35,506 nucleotides of DNA, taken from an uncultured Bacteroides sp. Its GTDB lineage: Bacteria; Bacteroidota; Bacteroidia; Bacteroidales; Bacteroidaceae. A model generated the notes under the pieces. The model worked only from the letters and a program-made list of their open reading frames with translations, ran no database searches and had not been told where the DNA came from. A program made the position numbers and the translations under genes. The DNA is taken from contig CAMOWU010000029.1 of the NCBI GenBank assembly GCA_946628545.1, forward strand, positions 1 through 35,506. Reading direction: 5' to 3'. Shown here one piece after another: positions 33,237-35,506 of this stretch; the first letter of the stretch is position 1; each line of letters opens with the position of its first letter.

Positions 33237-33244
33237 CAAAATTA
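33237..33244 (-). promoter_or_regulatory. Promoter of the DUF5063-exonuclease-rlmI set, near-leaderless
   Basis: Minus-strand TAATTTTG, a full -7 match, lies 8 bp before the start codon. No clear -33 TTG is seen. Confidence 0.55.
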
Positions 33245-33284
33245 GCATTTTTTTCATAAATCTTTCGATTATCATGTCAAGAGA

Positions 33285-33317
33285 TTGTCTTTTCCTATGA
33301 AAAAAATAGTAACTTTG
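33285..33317 (+). promoter_or_regulatory. ftsK promoter
   Basis: TAACTTTG (33310-33317) is a full -7 match with TTG (33285-33287) 22 bp upstream, slightly long. The ATG follows 37 bp later. Confidence 0.55.
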
Positions 33318-33354
33318 CAATCGGTTTGGATATTCCGTACCCCTTTTTATCAAT

Positions 33355-35506
33355 ATGGCAAAGAATCAAAGAAACCAGAATAGTACCAGAAAGTCAATCA
33401 GAAGCCAGAAGCAACGTGAGGACGAACTGAAACTGCGCGACATCTTCAATTTCGGCAACGACCTGTGGAGATTCATCCCGGGCCTGCTGATGCTTGTCGT
33501 CGCCGTTTTCATGATTGTGGCATTCGTGTCATACCTCTTCACTGGAATGGCCGACTTCAGCATTCTCGACCGAATCACGCGCGAGGACGTGAGCAATGTG
33601 GACTATAAGTTCCACAATGCTTGCGGCTCTTTAGGAGCATGGATGGCGTTTTTCTTCATCAACAAGTGCTTCGGACTGGCAGCCTTCATCATACCTGCCT
33701 TCCTCGTCATGCTTGGATTATGGCTCATGAAAGCCTACAAGGTGAGGATTGTCAGGTGGTTCATCCTGCTTGCTCTGTTGATGATCTGGCTCAGTGTGGC
33801 ACTCACCACCATCTACATGTTTGTCAAAGGACTGGCTGTGTTCGACGACACGTTCATCAGTCCCGGAGGCAACCATGGCAAAATGGCGGTCAACTATCTG
33901 TATCGACATATCGGACAACCTGGACTCATAGGCGTGTTGCTCATCACGGCCCTCATCTATCTCATCTATGTCAGCAACCGCACGGTGGAGTATATCAGGA
34001 AAGCACTGCATCCTGAAGTCGATCTCCATCGCTTGTGGAAGCGCAAGGACAACGGCAGTGACGATGATGACCCTGATACCCCCGAGCCATCCAATGAAGA
34101 GGATGATACCCCAGGCGGAAAAGCCGATGTGGGCACTGAGACAGGACAAGAACCTGTGGAGGAGGATGGTGGCGAAGCCAATGTCATAGAATTCGACAAG
34201 GATGGAAACATCATCCACAAAAACATCGGCGATGAGGCGGCAGACGACCTCGACGAGGAAGAAGGGCTGAAGGACGACAAAGGCCAGGACACTGGGGATG
34301 GAAAAGACACTAAGGATGGGCAAGAAGGTGAAGAAGCGCAGTTTGAAGTCACTGCCGCCGCCAAGACCGAAACGGGCGATGGCATCGTGTATGGATCGAT
34401 CGACAGCGAGTACGACCCCAGATTGTCGCTGAGCCGCTACGAGCCTCCCACGCTCGACCTGCTCGACGACAGGGCCGACAGCATACCCTCGATTGACTTG
34501 GCTGAGCAAGAAGACAACCAAAAACGCATACGCACCATTCTCGACCAGTTCGGCGTGCAGATCAGCTCCATCAAAGCCACCGTCGGACCCACCATCACGC
34601 TCTTTGAAATCACACCTGCTCCAGGCGTCAGGATATCCAAGATCCGAAACCTCGAAGACGACATCGCCCTCAACTTGGCAGCTGAGGGAGTGCGTATCAT
34701 AGCCCCCATTCCAGGAAAAGGAACCATCGGTATAGAGGTGCCCAACAAGAAGAAGAGCATTGTCTCCATGAAAGGGGTGCTGGAGAGCAAGAAATATCAG
34801 GAGTCGAACATGGAGCTGCCATGCGCACTTGGAAAGACCATCACCAACGAGGTCTTCATGGTCGATCTGGCCAAGGCACCCCACATGCTCGTGGCTGGTG
34901 CCACTGGTATGGGTAAGTCGGTCGGACTCAACGCCATTGTCACTTCGCTGCTCTACAAGAAGCATCCGTCGGAGCTCAAGATCGTCATGGTCGATCCCAA
35001 GAAGGTGGAGTTCTCCATCTACAGCCCCATTGAGAAACACTTCCTCGCCAAACTCGAGGAAGAGGAAGAGCCGATCATCACAGACGTGCAAAAGGTGATC
35101 AAGACACTCAAGTCGCTCTGCCAAGTCATGGACACCCGATACGACCTCCTCAAGAAAGCCAAGGTCAGGACCATCAAGGAGTACAACGAACTCTTCAAGG
35201 CCCGCAAGCTCAACCCTGAGAACGGACATGAGTTCATGCCCTACATCGTCGTCATCATCGATGAGTTCGGCGACCTCATCATGACCGCAGGCAAGGAAGT
35301 GGAACTGCCCATCTGCCGTATTGCGCAACTTGCGCGTGCCGTGGGCATCCACATGATCATTGCCACACAGCGACCCACCACCAATATCATCACGGGTACC
35401 ATCAAAGCCAACTTCCCCGCCCGTGTGGCATTCAGGGTGACCTCCATGATCGACTCACGCACCATCCTCGACAGGCCTGGTGCCAACCAACTCGTCGGTC
35501 GAGGCG
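33355..35506 (+). CDS. ftsK: DNA translocase FtsK/SpoIIIE family, 3' end outside the window
   Basis: 717 codons are visible with no stop, so the gene runs past the window. The N-terminus has a basic start (MAKNQRNQNSTRKSIRSQKQ) and four membrane helices (about residues 42-62, 95-122, 126-148, 188-206). A very acidic, low-complexity linker follows (about 220-330, with DDDDPDTPEPSNEED). The translocase motor has Walker A GATGMGKS at 515-522 and Walker B VVIIDEFGD with Asp636-Glu637, then the RGDR-like region ARVAFRVTS. FtsK anchors at the division septum and pumps chromosome DNA towards dif. The C-terminal gamma (DNA-orienting) domain is outside the window. The frame is uninterrupted. It is divergent from the DUF5063 gene. 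Confidence 0.96.
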   Translation, partial: MAKNQRNQNSTRKSIRSQKQREDELKLRDIFNFGNDLWRFIPGLLMLVVAVFMIVAFVSYLFTGMADFSILDRITREDVSNVDYKFHNACGSLGAWMAFFFINKCFGLAAFIIPAFLVMLGLWLMKAYKVRIVRWFILLALLMIWLSVALTTIYMFVKGLAVFDDTFISPGGNHGKMAVNYLYRHIGQPGLIGVLLITALIYLIYVSNRTVEYIRKALHPEVDLHRLWKRKDNGSDDDDPDTPEPSNEEDDTPGGKADVGTETGQEPVEEDGGEANVIEFDKDGNIIHKNIGDEAADDLDEEEGLKDDKGQDTGDGKDTKDGQEGEEAQFEVTAAAKTETGDGIVYGSIDSEYDPRLSLSRYEPPTLDLLDDRADSIPSIDLAEQEDNQKRIRTILDQFGVQISSIKATVGPTITLFEITPAPGVRISKIRNLEDDIALNLAAEGVRIIAPIPGKGTIGIEVPNKKKSIVSMKGVLESKKYQESNMELPCALGKTITNEVFMVDLAKAPHMLVAGATGMGKSVGLNAIVTSLLYKKHPSELKIVMVDPKKVEFSIYSPIEKHFLAKLEEEEEPIITDVQKVIKTLKSLCQVMDTRYDLLKKAKVRTIKEYNELFKARKLNPENGHEFMPYIVVIIDEFGDLIMTAGKEVELPICRIAQLARAVGIHMIIATQRPTTNIITGTIKANFPARVAFRVTSMIDSRTILDRPGANQLVGRG

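Overview
The window looks like chromosome from a Bacteroidales bacterium, most likely Prevotellaceae or a close relative. Upstream of many genes lies the Bacteroidetes -7 promoter box TAnnTTTG, often with TTG about 16-22 bp further up. There is a surface lipoprotein with an acid-rich start after the lipidated Cys, and two giant secreted proteins with short Por-secretion-like C-terminal tails. A K+-dependent membrane pyrophosphatase, a GH127 arabinofuranosidase, a DUF5063 protein and an AAA/PD-(D/E)XK protein fit the same group. No rRNA, tRNA, CRISPR array or intact insertion sequence was seen. This is mostly core genome, and the unusual content is between the genes.

Layout. 1-2.7 kb: a palindrome cluster, then a leftward cluster of a flavodoxin-like reductase, a small putative DNA-binding protein and a membrane-anchored Ser/Thr kinase. 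2.8-7 kb: a leftward AAA-ATPase/nuclease-fold protein, then tex, separated by two further palindrome families. 7.1-11.6 kb: a secreted GH127 enzyme and a convergent AraC-type membrane regulator. 11.6-19.9 kb: a surface VWA lipoprotein and two divergent giant modular secreted proteins. 20-26.3 kb, rightward: hppA, a zeta-toxin-like kinase with an overlapping small gene, lemA with an M48 protease, and a sugar nucleotidyltransferase. 26.4-30.2 kb, leftward: a CPA2 cation/proton antiporter and a sodium:alanine-type symporter. 30.2-30.8 kb: a 567-bp gap with a probable small RNA, two promoters, a 44-bp palindrome and two heptamer arrays. 30.8-33.2 kb, leftward: DUF5063, a DEDDy exonuclease and rlmI. 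33.35 kb to the end: ftsK, cut by the window edge.

How the genes fit together. hppA, the CPA2 antiporter and the Na+-coupled symporter all concern Na+/H+ energetics. GH127 beside an AraC-type regulator suggests plant-glycan use, but there is no SusC/SusD pair, so this is not a classical polysaccharide utilisation locus. The DUF5063-exonuclease-rlmI genes look like one operon, possibly for RNA maintenance.

The most striking theme is the intergenic repeats. There are at least five palindromic or inverted families and five short tandem arrays with units of 7, 7, 7, 9 and 10 bp. Several abut or supply the stop codon of the neighbouring gene. The best candidates for something undescribed are the ~70-nt promoter-to-terminator RNA at 30417-30486, the zeta-kinase/small-protein pair, the kinase/HTH-like cluster, and the repeats that provide stop codons.
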